Shown here in pieces: positions 42,447-51,529 of a DNA stretch of 64,000 nt. The position numbers and the translations under genes were made by a program. Numbering within the stretch: position 1 is the first letter of the stretch; every line of letters begins with the position of its first letter. A model generated the notes under the pieces. The model saw nothing but the letters and a program-made list of their open reading frames with translations, ran no database searches and was not told the DNA's origin. The stretch comes from Epilithonimonas sp042695135 (GTDB lineage: Bacteria; Bacteroidota; Bacteroidia; Flavobacteriales; Weeksellaceae), in contig NZ_CP170547.1 of NCBI RefSeq assembly GCF_042695135.1, positions 434,001 to 498,000 of the forward strand. The letters are read 5' to 3'.

Positions 42447-43652
42447 TTATTTTACTTGTGTTTTCTTTCTACGTCCCCACCAGATCATAAAGCCAGTGAT
42501 CGGCATTGAAGCGATAATCAAACTGACAATAAATGCAATGATTTTTGTAGGCAATCCTAAGATAGCTCCAACGTGAATATCGTAATTGGCAGCAACTGTC
42601 TTCTCTCCAAAGTTTTTATCCTTTGGATCGTGTCTGTGCAAAAGCTCCCCAGAATTTTCATCAAAAATCAAACTGCTGCTTTTATGATATGAATACGAGA
42701 GATGTTTCACATAAACCTCAAAATTCGGATGTTCGTGATCGTCGATATGAGGATGCCCAAGATCCAGGCTGAAGCCATAAGCTGTTGGATAAAGTTCTTT
42801 TACCTTGTCCGAAATCTTGTCCAGAGTTCTATCAGTTTTCATCTCTATCGGTGCTTTTGTTGTGATCTTCGAAAAGTCGGGATAAGCCGTTTCTCCACCG
42901 GAAAAAGTATAATAAATCATTGCCTGAACTACGAAAAACGCATAAAATAAACCTGTAATTGTAAGAATCAATGCAAAAATAGAGGAGTAAAATCCGAGGA
43001 TGTTATGAAGGTCATAATTTTTCCGTTTCCATTGTGTGGTGTCTTTCCATTGGAATTTGAAACGCTGTTTTCTGGCGGCTTTATTTTTGGGCCACCAAAG
43101 AACGATCCCTGTGATCAGCATTAGTAAGAAAATAATAACCGGAATCCCAACAACATAAGTTCCCCAATCCTGTTTCAGAAGGAAACTCCAGTGGATGGAT
43201 TTTACAATAGCAAAGAAACCGTTTTTCTCATCATAAGTTTTCAGAACTTTACCTGAATAAGGATTGACGTAAGCAACTTTGTAAATCGGAAATTCATCAA
43301 AATAATTCCACTGATCGGGCTGATGCTCGTACCAATAGAATTGATAGGACATTGTTTTATCAATCGGAACATTGACCCAATGGATTGGATAATCCTCTTT
43401 GGATTGCTGATCTACCAGTCTTTCCATTTTCCGAATTGGAAGGATTTGCTTTTGATCAATATTTTGCTCGTGGTGGTAGATATATTCTTTTCGGGTCACA
43501 TTTTCCACTTCATCTTTGAAGACAAATAATGCACCGGTAATTGCAATGATAAAGATAAGTGTACCAATGGACAAGCCAAACCACAAATGTAGTTTGGCTG
43601 ACCATTTTTTAAAGAAACCTGGTTTCTTTTTATGATGATGTTTTTTCCTCAT
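42447..43652 (-). CDS. PepSY-associated TM helix domain protein (iron-uptake type)
   Basis: A 401-residue inner-membrane protein with four helices (about 22-45, 155-180, 205-235 and 365-390) and periplasmic PepSY regions. The basic, His-rich start MRKKHHHKKKPGFFKKW is unusual. Family members such as PiuB and FpvG are thought to reduce ferric siderophores in the periplasm. It lies between the two receptor genes, on the same strand as both, with a terminator before it (43662-43688). This context supports an iron role. Confidence 0.85.
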   Translation of the reverse strand: MRKKHHHKKKPGFFKKWSAKLHLWFGLSIGTLIFIIAITGALFVFKDEVENVTRKEYIYHHEQNIDQKQILPIRKMERLVDQQSKEDYPIHWVNVPIDKTMSYQFYWYEHQPDQWNYFDEFPIYKVAYVNPYSGKVLKTYDEKNGFFAIVKSIHWSFLLKQDWGTYVVGIPVIIFLLMLITGIVLWWPKNKAARKQRFKFQWKDTTQWKRKNYDLHNILGFYSSIFALILTITGLFYAFFVVQAMIYYTFSGGETAYPDFSKITTKAPIEMKTDRTLDKISDKVKELYPTAYGFSLDLGHPHIDDHEHPNFEVYVKHLSYSYHKSSSLIFDENSGELLHRHDPKDKNFGEKTVAANYDIHVGAILGLPTKIIAFIVSLIIASMPITGFMIWWGRRKKTQVK

Positions 43653-43661
43653 AAAATTTTA

Positions 43662-43688
43662 AAAAGCTAAGCGCAAACTTAGCTTTTT
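43662..43688 (-). terminator. Terminator after the siderophore receptor gene
   Basis: AAAAAGCTAAG, 6-nt loop, CTTAGCTTTTT. It lies between the receptor stop and the PepSY start, so read-through would be needed for co-transcription. Confidence 0.75.
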
Positions 43689-43694
43689 TTATTT

Positions 43695-45845
43695 TTAGAA
43701 TTTGTATGTAACACTTCCTAAAGCATTAAGTAATTTTTGTGGATTTGCAGTCGTGTACCCTATCCAATAATGCTGATTTGTAAGATTGTCAACTTTGACA
43801 CCGATTCTGAATTTTTTTGTATCATAGAATGCATTTGCATTTAGTACAAAATATTCCGGAAGGATAAAGTTTCCTGTTACGTTGTTATCACTGGCATAAT
43901 TTCCACCTGCACCTAAGCCAAATCCTTTAAGACTTCCATCAAGAAATTGGTAGCTTGCGTTGAAGTTTGCCAACCAATATGATCCTGCAGTATTAGGTCT
44001 CAGGTCAGTAGCCAAATCTCTTGTGTCATTGTATGCAACTCCTCCAATGATGGAAAATCCTTTTACTAAATAAGCATTAACTTCTAATTCAACACCTTTG
44101 CTTTGAAGTTCTCCCGCTTGTTTCTGTACAGATTGGAATGCTGCGGTATATTCCCCTGTGTAAAGCAACATATTTTTTACTTTGATGTCGTAGTAACTTA
44201 CGGTTGCATTAATTTTTCCATTGATAAGATTAGTTTTGAAACCACCTTCAAATTGATTGGCGCGTTCAGGATCTGATAAATTGGTGTTTCCTGCAATATC
44301 TATAATAAAATATCCGTTGCTCTTGAAGCTGTTCTGATAATTTCCGAATACTGAAAATTTATCTTTAACAATTTGATAAACCAAACCTGCTTTTGGCGAC
44401 CAAGCTGACTGGTTGAAAGCAGGTGTTTCATTTACCCAAACTTTACCACCCTGAAAATCGTTGCTTTCGTAACGTAATCCTAAGACTAAATTAAGCCCGC
44501 TTACAGGAGTGAAAACGTTGGAAACATAACCACTATATGTGTTCGTATCTGCATCAATATCATAATGACTTATGTTATCAGGATTATTATATAGAGCTCC
44601 TAATGATGATCCGTTAAATCCTGAATAATCACCACCTGTAGCAGATACTGTATCAAACGCACCTGTAGCTAAATATATGAAACGTGATCTGTCTTTTGTC
44701 TGTAAAAAGTCAAAACCGGCAACAGTTCTGTTTCTCATACCATTTCCAAATGAATAATCAAAATTGAAATTCTGTTGTACCTGGAAGTAGGTTTTTTTAC
44801 TGTCTTTTGTTCCTTGGTCGTATCTGTCAACAACTAGATTGTTGCTTGTATCTAATCTTGCACCGAAGTAAGGGCCAAATCCGTCAGAATAACTACGAGA
44901 ATTATTGATGCTTGTAGATGAACGGATATTATCATTAATTTTATAATTGATCTGTCCAAAGATGTTGTTAACTCTTGCAGTAGTATAAAGATCATCTCCC
45001 ATGTAAGATTCTTTATAATTCAATCCTCTTTTTTCAAGATCTTTTGCATTGTTTATTCCACCTAATGTATCAGGAGAAAGATAGAAGAAGAATGGTTCGC
45101 CAATAGCTCTTGTATTGAACATTTCATATTCTACATTGAACTGGAGTCTGTCATTTACATTATAAGTCAATGAAGGTGTAAAAGCAAAATATGAATTTTT
45201 AGCATCTTTTTTTTGGAAAGTGCCTTCGTTTGTATAAGCGGTATTGACTCTTAGAAGAAGCTTTTTATCATTAGTCAATGGTGCATTGACATCCGCTTGA
45301 GCTCTATATGTATTGTAACTTCCACCAAATAAACTTACTTGTCCTTCCAAAGTATCAAAAGGTCTTTTTGTAATTCTGTTGACCAAACCACCATAAGAGG
45401 CAACATTGCTTCCGTAAAGTGTTCCGGAAGGCCCTTTTAAAACTTCTAGTCTTTCAATATTTATAGCATCAATAGTCGTTGTAACAGGAGAGACTAAACC
45501 ATTTCTCATAGAATTATTAGAAGGGAAACCTCTTAAAACCATAAATGATCCACCATCTCCAGCTCTTGAAGTTGCTGTCCACATTTTTTGCAGACCTGTT
45601 ACATTTCTATAAGCATCATCAACTGTAAAAATGGATTGATTTTCCAAAGCTGCTCTCCCGACCGATGAGTAAACCTGAGGATCTTCAATTGCTTTTAAAG
45701 GCATTTTATTTGAGAAATCCGAATCTTTTCTGATCAGATTATTAAGTATTACTTCATCTATATTATTTGACTTAACCGTATCACTCTCCTGAGCATAAGC
45801 AAAAGTGGAAATCAAGACCACAGCACTTACAATTAGTTTCTTCAT
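43695..45845 (-). CDS. TonB-dependent siderophore receptor
   Basis: A 716-residue outer membrane ferric-siderophore receptor. The ATG is at 45843-45845 (MKKLIVSAVVLISTFAYAQE), giving a signal peptide; the seven codons before it are intergenic. Plug domain about 45-160 (FMVLRGFPSNNSMRNGLV, LEVLKGPSGTLYGSNVASYGG), barrel to the end, with final LGSVTYKF and terminal Phe. It has no carboxypeptidase-like domain. The 12-bp inverted repeat around its promoter suggests metal-dependent control. The siderophore type is not known. Confidence 0.92.
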   Translation of the reverse strand: MKKLIVSAVVLISTFAYAQESDTVKSNNIDEVILNNLIRKDSDFSNKMPLKAIEDPQVYSSVGRAALENQSIFTVDDAYRNVTGLQKMWTATSRAGDGGSFMVLRGFPSNNSMRNGLVSPVTTTIDAINIERLEVLKGPSGTLYGSNVASYGGLVNRITKRPFDTLEGQVSLFGGSYNTYRAQADVNAPLTNDKKLLLRVNTAYTNEGTFQKKDAKNSYFAFTPSLTYNVNDRLQFNVEYEMFNTRAIGEPFFFYLSPDTLGGINNAKDLEKRGLNYKESYMGDDLYTTARVNNIFGQINYKINDNIRSSTSINNSRSYSDGFGPYFGARLDTSNNLVVDRYDQGTKDSKKTYFQVQQNFNFDYSFGNGMRNRTVAGFDFLQTKDRSRFIYLATGAFDTVSATGGDYSGFNGSSLGALYNNPDNISHYDIDADTNTYSGYVSNVFTPVSGLNLVLGLRYESNDFQGGKVWVNETPAFNQSAWSPKAGLVYQIVKDKFSVFGNYQNSFKSNGYFIIDIAGNTNLSDPERANQFEGGFKTNLINGKINATVSYYDIKVKNMLLYTGEYTAAFQSVQKQAGELQSKGVELEVNAYLVKGFSIIGGVAYNDTRDLATDLRPNTAGSYWLANFNASYQFLDGSLKGFGLGAGGNYASDNNVTGNFILPEYFVLNANAFYDTKKFRIGVKVDNLTNQHYWIGYTTANPQKLLNALGSVTYKF

Positions 45846-45846
45846 G

Positions 45847-45891
45847 TTTAGAATAATTTTTTGCAAAGTTATTATTTTTAATTATTCTAAA
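45847..45891 (-). promoter_or_regulatory. Promoter and inverted-repeat operator of the siderophore receptor
   Basis: TTTAGAATAATT (45847-45858) and AATTATTCTAAA (45880-45891) are perfect 12-bp inverted arms 21 bp apart. The -7 box TAACTTTG (45871-45864) lies between them. A further TTTAGAAT is at 45922-45929. The arms resemble half-sites of an iron- or metal-dependent repressor; the protein is not identified. Confidence 0.55.
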
Positions 45892-45940
45892 TTAACAAGC
45901 TTTATGATTTTTATCATTTTATTTAGAATTGATAAAAACA

Positions 45941-45966
45941 AAACCCCACTGAATATCAGCGGGGTC
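45941..45966 (-). terminator. Terminator after secA
   Basis: ACCCC...CTGA / TCAG...GGGGT hairpin with a T-rich tail on the minus strand. It lies 23 bp after the secA stop. Confidence 0.75.
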
Positions 45967-45988
45967 CGTTTTGTAATTGAAAATCTCC

Positions 45989-48900
45989 TTAAGCCGGGAT
46001 CTCTCCTTTGTATAAGAAAGAAACGATTTCTTTGTTTACTTTTTCTACCATTTCACTGAATAAGTAGAAAGATTCTTGCTTGTAGATCACCAATGGATCT
46101 TTCTGTTCGTAAACTGCACCTTGCGAAGAACGACGAAGGTCATCCATTTCTCTTAAGTGTGTTTTCCAGTTTTCATCTATGATGGCAAGAGAAATATTCT
46201 TTTCAAAATCTGTGATTAATGATTCACATTTTGTTTCGTAAGCTTCTTTCAAGTCGGTAACAATAGTCATTGTTTTTGTACCATCTGTGAAAGGAACCTG
46301 AATCATTTTGAACATAGATCCTTGATTAAGAAAAACGTTCTCAATGATCGGATAAGCTTTTTCCTTAAGAAGATTCAGTCTAAGGTCATAATCTTCTTTT
46401 GCCGCCTTGAAAACAATATCTGTAAGGGCTGGAATCTGCGTGCTGGAAAATTCTGCTTCTGTTACAGGCGCTTCCATTGTGAAATATTTGATGATATCGA
46501 ATTCGAAATCTTTATAACTTCCGGTTGCTTTGGATTGAGAAACAATCGCTGCCGCCGTATCATAGATCATATTCACAATGTCGTACTTCAAGTGATCGCC
46601 GAACAACGCATTCTTTCTACGTTTGTAGATCACGTCGCGCTGTTTGTTCATCACATCATCGTACTCCAACAATCTTTTTCTGACTCCGAAGTTATTTTCC
46701 TCCACTTTTTTCTGAGCTCTTTCAATAGATTTGGAAATCATAGAGTGCTGAATCACTTCACCATCTTTATGTCCCATTCTGTCCATCATTTTAGCAATTC
46801 TTTCCGATCCGAAAAGACGCATCAAATTGTCTTCTAAAGAAACATAGAACTGAGAACTTCCAGGATCTCCCTGTCTTCCAGCTCTACCTCTCAACTGTCT
46901 GTCAACACGTCTTGAATCGTGTCTTTCAGTACCAATGATTGCAAGACCTCCGTTTGCTTTTACCTCACCTTTCAGCTTAATATCCGTTCCTCTACCTGCC
47001 ATGTTGGTTGCAATGGTTACGACACCAGCACCACCAGCTTCTGCCACAATTTCTGCTTCCTTCTTGTGAAGTTTCGCATTCAAAACGTTGTGAGGGATTT
47101 TTCTTAATTGAAGGGCTCTTGACAATAACTGAGAAATCTCAACCGAAGTTGTACCAACCAAAATTGGTCTTCCGGCTTCTACTAATTTTTCGATTTCCTC
47201 GATTACTGCATTATATTTTTCACGATTGGTTTTGAAAACCAAATCTTGTCTGTCATCTCTTTGGATTGGTCTGTTGGTAGGGATTACCACTACATCCAGT
47301 TTGTAAATTTGCCAGAATTCTCCAGCCTCTGTTTCTGCAGTTCCGGTCATTCCTGCAAGCTTGTTATACATACGGAAGTAGTTCTGCAAAGTAACCGTTG
47401 CAAATGTTTGAGTCGCTGCTTCGATTTTTACATTTTCTTTCGCTTCGATTGCTTGGTGAAGTCCGTCAGAATAACGTCTTCCTTCCATGATACGACCTGT
47501 CTGCTCATCTACGATTTTCACTTCGCCGTCAATTACAACATATTCATCATCTTTTTCGAATAATGTATATGCCTTAAGCAATTGATTTAAAGTATGAATA
47601 CGCTCAGATTTGATAGAGAAATCTCTGTACAGTTCTTCTTTGGCAGCAAATTCTTCTTCTTTGGAAAGGTTTTTCTTTTCAAGTTCAGCGATCTCCGTTC
47701 CGATGTCTGTTAAAACAAAGAATTGTTGATCCTCATTTCCGGCTGACATATATTCAACACCTTTATCCGTCAGATCGATCTGATTATTTTTCTCATCGAT
47801 TACGAAATAAAGATCTTTATCTACAATCGGCATATCACGATTGTTGTCTGCCATATACTGGCCTTCAACTTTCTGAAGCAATGCACGGTTTCCGCTTTCG
47901 GATAAGAACTTGATCAATTGTCTGTTTTTCGGAAGACCTCTGTAAGCCTGTAATAATTTGAAACCACCTTCTTTGGTTTTTCCGGCAGCAATTAATTTTT
48001 TTGCTTCGTTGAAAAGAACTGAAACTGTTTTTTTCTGAACTTCAACAATTCTGTCAACAGATGGCTTCAGAACATCAAACTCCTGTCTGTCACCTTGCGG
48101 AACAGGTCCGGAAATAATCAATGGTGTTCTGGCATCATCTACCAATACAGAATCTACCTCATCCACAATAGCAAAGTTCAATTCTCCCTGAACTAATTCA
48201 TTTGGAGAAGTCACCATATTGTCTCTCAGGTAATCGAAACCGAATTCGTTATTCGTTCCGTAAGTAATACTTGACTGGTAAGCTTTTCTTCTTGCGTCTG
48301 AGTTAGGCTGATGAAGATCGATACAGTCAATCGTCAATCCATGGAATTCGTACAATGGACCCATCCAAGCAGAGTCACGTTTTGCCAGATAATCATTCAC
48401 GGTTACCACGTGAACACCACGGCCGGGAAGTGCATTAAGATAGATAGGCAAAGTTCCTACAAGGGTTTTACCTTCACCTGTTGCCATCTCAGCAATTTTA
48501 CCCTGATGAAGAACAACACCTCCGATAAACTGTGTGTCGTAATGAACCATATCCCAAACGACAGGCGTTCCTGCAGCATCCCATTTGTTTTTCCAGACAG
48601 CAATGTCGCCTTCCAGAACTACAAAATCTTTTGTAGCTGCCAGTTCACGATCGCGGTCTGTAGCCGTTACACGGATCTCTCCGTTTTGCGCCAGACGGCG
48701 GGATGTTTCTTTTACCAAAGCAAATGCCTCTGGAAGAATTTCGGCCAATACTTTTTCCTCTACATCGTAAGACTCCTTTTTAAGCGTTTCGATTTTGGTA
48801 AAAAGTGCCTCTTTCTCGTCAACGTTGGTTGAGTTTTTTATCTGCTCTTTAGTTTCTTCTATCTGGGATGTAAATTTGGCAGTTGCAGATTTTATTTTAT

Positions 48901-49060
48901 CTTTAAATTCTGCGGTTTTATCTCTCAATCCATCATCAGATAATGTTTGGATGTTAGGTTCTACTGCTTTTATTTTTGTGACAACTTTTTTTACTTCTTT
49001 AAGATCTTTTGCATTTTTGTCTCCCAAAAAACTTTTAAGAACTGTATTTAAAAAACTCAT
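45989..49060 (-). CDS. secA: Preprotein translocase subunit SecA
   Basis: A 1023-residue ATPase that drives Sec-dependent export of signal-peptide proteins such as those in this window. Walker A is AEMATGEGKTLVG, DEVDSVLVDDARTPLIISG is the DEAD-like part, and TNMAGRGTDI, RQLRGRAGRQGDPGSS are helicase motifs. It is longer than E. coli SecA owing to inserts (about 375-420 among others) typical of Bacteroidetes. It ends EIVSFLYKGEIPA, so it lacks the C-terminal zinc-binding CxCxSGKK motif that binds SecB. It stands alone with a terminator after it. Confidence 0.96.
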   Translation of the reverse strand: MSFLNTVLKSFLGDKNAKDLKEVKKVVTKIKAVEPNIQTLSDDGLRDKTAEFKDKIKSATAKFTSQIEETKEQIKNSTNVDEKEALFTKIETLKKESYDVEEKVLAEILPEAFALVKETSRRLAQNGEIRVTATDRDRELAATKDFVVLEGDIAVWKNKWDAAGTPVVWDMVHYDTQFIGGVVLHQGKIAEMATGEGKTLVGTLPIYLNALPGRGVHVVTVNDYLAKRDSAWMGPLYEFHGLTIDCIDLHQPNSDARRKAYQSSITYGTNNEFGFDYLRDNMVTSPNELVQGELNFAIVDEVDSVLVDDARTPLIISGPVPQGDRQEFDVLKPSVDRIVEVQKKTVSVLFNEAKKLIAAGKTKEGGFKLLQAYRGLPKNRQLIKFLSESGNRALLQKVEGQYMADNNRDMPIVDKDLYFVIDEKNNQIDLTDKGVEYMSAGNEDQQFFVLTDIGTEIAELEKKNLSKEEEFAAKEELYRDFSIKSERIHTLNQLLKAYTLFEKDDEYVVIDGEVKIVDEQTGRIMEGRRYSDGLHQAIEAKENVKIEAATQTFATVTLQNYFRMYNKLAGMTGTAETEAGEFWQIYKLDVVVIPTNRPIQRDDRQDLVFKTNREKYNAVIEEIEKLVEAGRPILVGTTSVEISQLLSRALQLRKIPHNVLNAKLHKKEAEIVAEAGGAGVVTIATNMAGRGTDIKLKGEVKANGGLAIIGTERHDSRRVDRQLRGRAGRQGDPGSSQFYVSLEDNLMRLFGSERIAKMMDRMGHKDGEVIQHSMISKSIERAQKKVEENNFGVRKRLLEYDDVMNKQRDVIYKRRKNALFGDHLKYDIVNMIYDTAAAIVSQSKATGSYKDFEFDIIKYFTMEAPVTEAEFSSTQIPALTDIVFKAAKEDYDLRLNLLKEKAYPIIENVFLNQGSMFKMIQVPFTDGTKTMTIVTDLKEAYETKCESLITDFEKNISLAIIDENWKTHLREMDDLRRSSQGAVYEQKDPLVIYKQESFYLFSEMVEKVNKEIVSFLYKGEIPA

Positions 49061-49165
49061 AATTTGCTATTTGCGGTTTGCTTTTAGCGTTTAAGCTAAT
49101 CGCGTTATTTATTTAAAAAAAGAACAATTGGCAAAAGGCAAAAAGAGCCAGAAGCCAAAAGCTAA

Positions 49166-49387
49166 TTAATATTCGTCCTCGTTCCAAAGGAAATCGTCAT
49201 CCGTTGGATAGTCTGACCATACTTCCTCTATAGAGTCGTAGATCTCGCCTTCGTCCTCGATTGCCTGTAAGTTTTCTACAACTTCCATCGGTGCTCCGGT
49301 TCTGATAGCGTAGTCAATTAATTCTGCCTTGGTCATCGGCCAAGGTGCATCGCTAAGGTAAGATGCTAATTCTAATGTCCAATACAT
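49166..49387 (-). CDS. DUF2795 domain-containing protein
   Basis: A 73-residue small acidic protein that begins MYWTLELASYLSDAPWPMTK and continues AELIDYAIRTGAP, the DUF2795 pattern. Its end is rich in Asp, Glu and Trp (DDDFLWNEDEY). Function unknown. It has a good -7 box (49411-49404) 17 bp upstream of the ATG. It lies 105 bp upstream of secA on the same strand, and the repeat-like text between is of low complexity. Confidence 0.85.
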   Translation of the reverse strand: MYWTLELASYLSDAPWPMTKAELIDYAIRTGAPMEVVENLQAIEDEGEIYDSIEEVWSDYPTDDDFLWNEDEY

Positions 49388-49403
49388 AATTTAAATTTTT
49401 TGC

Positions 49404-49411
49404 AAAAGTAA
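49404..49411 (-). promoter_or_regulatory. Promoter -7 box for the DUF2795 gene
   Basis: TACTTTTG followed by C on the minus strand matches TAnnTTTGY. Confidence 0.55.
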
Positions 49412-49508
49412 AAAATTAGGTGATACTTTATACACTTTTCTACTGATTTTCAACAATATTTAAAAATTATTTTATTTAAAATTTAAACTCGGCTGTCATC
49501 TTTGCGTA

Positions 49509-50537
49509 TTACTGCGGATTTCCCAAAAACCATTCCACAAATTTTTTTATGCCATTTTGGAAGGTTGTGGTCGGAGAATATCCTATTAATGTTTTTGCTT
49601 TGGTAATATCGGCATTCGTTTTCTGAACATCTCCCGGCTGCATTGGCAGCATTTTTTTATTGGCTTTTTTGTCAATTGTGGTTTCCAGGACAGACAGCAT
49701 TTCATTTAAAGTTACCACTTCGCTTTCGCCCAGATTAATGATTTCATAAACATTTTCATTAGTCTCAAGGTATTTGATTGATTTTAAAATTCCATCAATA
49801 ATATCATCAATAAAAGTATAATCTCTGGCTGTAGAACCATCTCCGTAGAAAGGGATTTCCTGATTGTCAAAGATCAGTTTCGTGAATTTGTGAATTGCCA
49901 GATCCGGTCTTTGCCTTGGACCATAAACAGTGAAAAATCTTAACTGAATCATGTCAATATGATAAAGACTGTGATAAACGTGACCCAAAACTTCTCCGCA
50001 TTTTTTGGTTGCGGCGTAAGGCGAAATCGGATTATCGACATTATCGGTTTCAGAAAATGGGATTTTCTCATTATTCCCGTAAACGCTTGAAGATGAAGCA
50101 CAAACGAATTTTTTGATTCCGAATTCTTTGCAAAGTTCCCAAAGATTCTGAGTTCCGCGGATGTTGACTTCTTCATATTCCAAAGGTCTTTCTATTGAAG
50201 GCCGAACGCCGGCCAAAGCCGCCAAATGAATAACCAGATCAATTTTATGATCACGAAGAATAATCTCCAAACCTTTTTTATCCCGAATGTCCTGATAGTA
50301 AAATTGGTAGTTGCTTGATTTTGTTTGGGTTGCTAATTTTTCTACATCAGTTTCTTTATCAGAAAAATTAAATTCGGACTTTGAACCTAAAGATTCTAAG
50401 GTATTTTTAATCTTAATTTTATAATCATAAAAAACGTCGAAGTTGTCAATATTAATGACAGAATGTCCATTTTTTAAAAGTTGTTCTACGAGATGAGAAC
50501 CGATAAATCCACTTCCGCCGGTGATAAGATAATTCAT
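49509..50537 (-). CDS. NAD-dependent epimerase/dehydratase (UDP-glucuronate 4-epimerase-like)
   Basis: A 342-residue extended SDR enzyme for nucleotide sugars. The start is taken at the ATG 50535-50537 (MNYLITGGSGFIGSHL), with another ATG two codons upstream. Rossmann GGSGFIG is at 8-14, SSSVYGN and YAATKK hold the catalytic Ser, Tyr and Lys, and FFTVYGPRQRPDLAI is the substrate part. The pattern fits UDP-GlcA 4-epimerase, but UDP-Glc/GDP-mannose enzymes are close. There are no sugar genes nearby to fix the pathway. A terminator precedes it on the same strand. Confidence 0.82.
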   Translation of the reverse strand: MNYLITGGSGFIGSHLVEQLLKNGHSVINIDNFDVFYDYKIKIKNTLESLGSKSEFNFSDKETDVEKLATQTKSSNYQFYYQDIRDKKGLEIILRDHKIDLVIHLAALAGVRPSIERPLEYEEVNIRGTQNLWELCKEFGIKKFVCASSSSVYGNNEKIPFSETDNVDNPISPYAATKKCGEVLGHVYHSLYHIDMIQLRFFTVYGPRQRPDLAIHKFTKLIFDNQEIPFYGDGSTARDYTFIDDIIDGILKSIKYLETNENVYEIINLGESEVVTLNEMLSVLETTIDKKANKKMLPMQPGDVQKTNADITKAKTLIGYSPTTTFQNGIKKFVEWFLGNPQ

Positions 50538-50572
50538 AAACATCAATTGTCTTGCGAAGATAAGAATTAAAC

Positions 50573-50609
50573 AAAAAAAGAATCTCCTAATTAAGAGATT
50601 CTTTTTTTG
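50573..50609 (-). terminator. Terminator after the T9SS cargo gene
   Basis: AAAAAAAGAATCTC and its complement around an 8-nt loop, with A and T runs, 10 bp after the 50619 stop. Confidence 0.8.
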
Positions 50610-50618
50610 TTTAATTCT

Positions 50619-51428
50619 TTATTTAATGATGAATTTTTTGGATTCGACAATACCGTTTTCCTCCACATTGATTACGTAAGTTCCTTTGGCAAGTTGTGAA
50701 ACATTCACTTCTTTTTCAGTACCTCTGCTGATTACCAACCTTGCGGCGGAATCATAAACTGTGATTTTTTTGGTTTTATTATTTTCAGAAGTGATACAAA
50801 TTATACCGTTGCTTACAACCGTTGGATAAATGCTGAAATACTCTTTTTTAATATTATTAACAGCTAGAGTACTGGATCCTGTCAATTTAACATCATCAAT
50901 TCTAAAACCCACATTAGAGTCTGCCGGATTGGAAAATCTGATTCTAAGATTTGATGTTGCGGGAATAGTTCCTGTAGGCATCACTACCAGCCAAACAGAA
51001 GTTCCAGTACCAGTCGGTCTGGTATAAGTAAGTGGCGTCCAGATTGTCCCATCAGAACTTACTTCAACCTTTAATTCATTACTACTGGCGTTTGTTCCTT
51101 TTTGATGACCGAAAGAAAGCGTAAGGCCTGTGTAGTTTGTTGTGTTGATTCCGCTGATGATAAGTGTTTTGATTGGCGTTCCGGAAGCAGTGGTCACTGC
51201 GCCGATGAATACGGAGCCGCTTGCGCTAGCGCCGGCATAATCAGATGGTGTGGACGTCCTTACGTCGGCAGTTCCGGAATAAGTAATCGGAGCCGCATTT
51301 TGATAACCTGTATAAGCTGTCAAAAGAGTTGTAGCAGAAGGCGTTCCAAAGCTTTCGGAATAAATTGTTGTCTGCGCAAAAACGAAAGACATTACGAATA
51401 AAGACAACAAAGTATAAATATTTTTCAT
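50619..51428 (-). CDS. Secreted protein with T9SS type A sorting domain
   Basis: A 269-residue protein with signal peptide MKNIYTLLSLFVMSFVFAQ. A beta-rich jelly-roll region (about 20-185, with ESFGTPS and FRIDDVKLTG) resembles the choice-of-anchor or carbohydrate-binding-like sheets found in T9SS cargo. The C-terminal domain from about 192 (KEYFSIYPTVVSNGIICIT to ESKKFIIK) is the sorting signal. Function unknown. It has a -7 box (51456-51449) and a terminator, so it is its own unit. Confidence 0.8.
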   Translation of the reverse strand: MKNIYTLLSLFVMSFVFAQTTIYSESFGTPSATTLLTAYTGYQNAAPITYSGTADVRTSTPSDYAGASASGSVFIGAVTTASGTPIKTLIISGINTTNYTGLTLSFGHQKGTNASSNELKVEVSSDGTIWTPLTYTRPTGTGTSVWLVVMPTGTIPATSNLRIRFSNPADSNVGFRIDDVKLTGSSTLAVNNIKKEYFSIYPTVVSNGIICITSENNKTKKITVYDSAARLVISRGTEKEVNVSQLAKGTYVINVEENGIVESKKFIIK

Positions 51429-51448
51429 AAAAATGGTTTTAATTTCTA

Positions 51449-51456
51449 CAAATATA
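51449..51456 (-). promoter_or_regulatory. Promoter -7 box of the T9SS cargo gene
   Basis: TATATTTG (51456-51449) followed by T on the minus strand matches TAnnTTTGY, 20 bp before the ATG. Confidence 0.55.
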
Positions 51457-51529
51457 TTTAAAAATAATAGAGTAATTTTTATCGTTGAAAAATGCCTAAT
51501 TTTAATCCAAATTTCAAATCTAAAACAAA

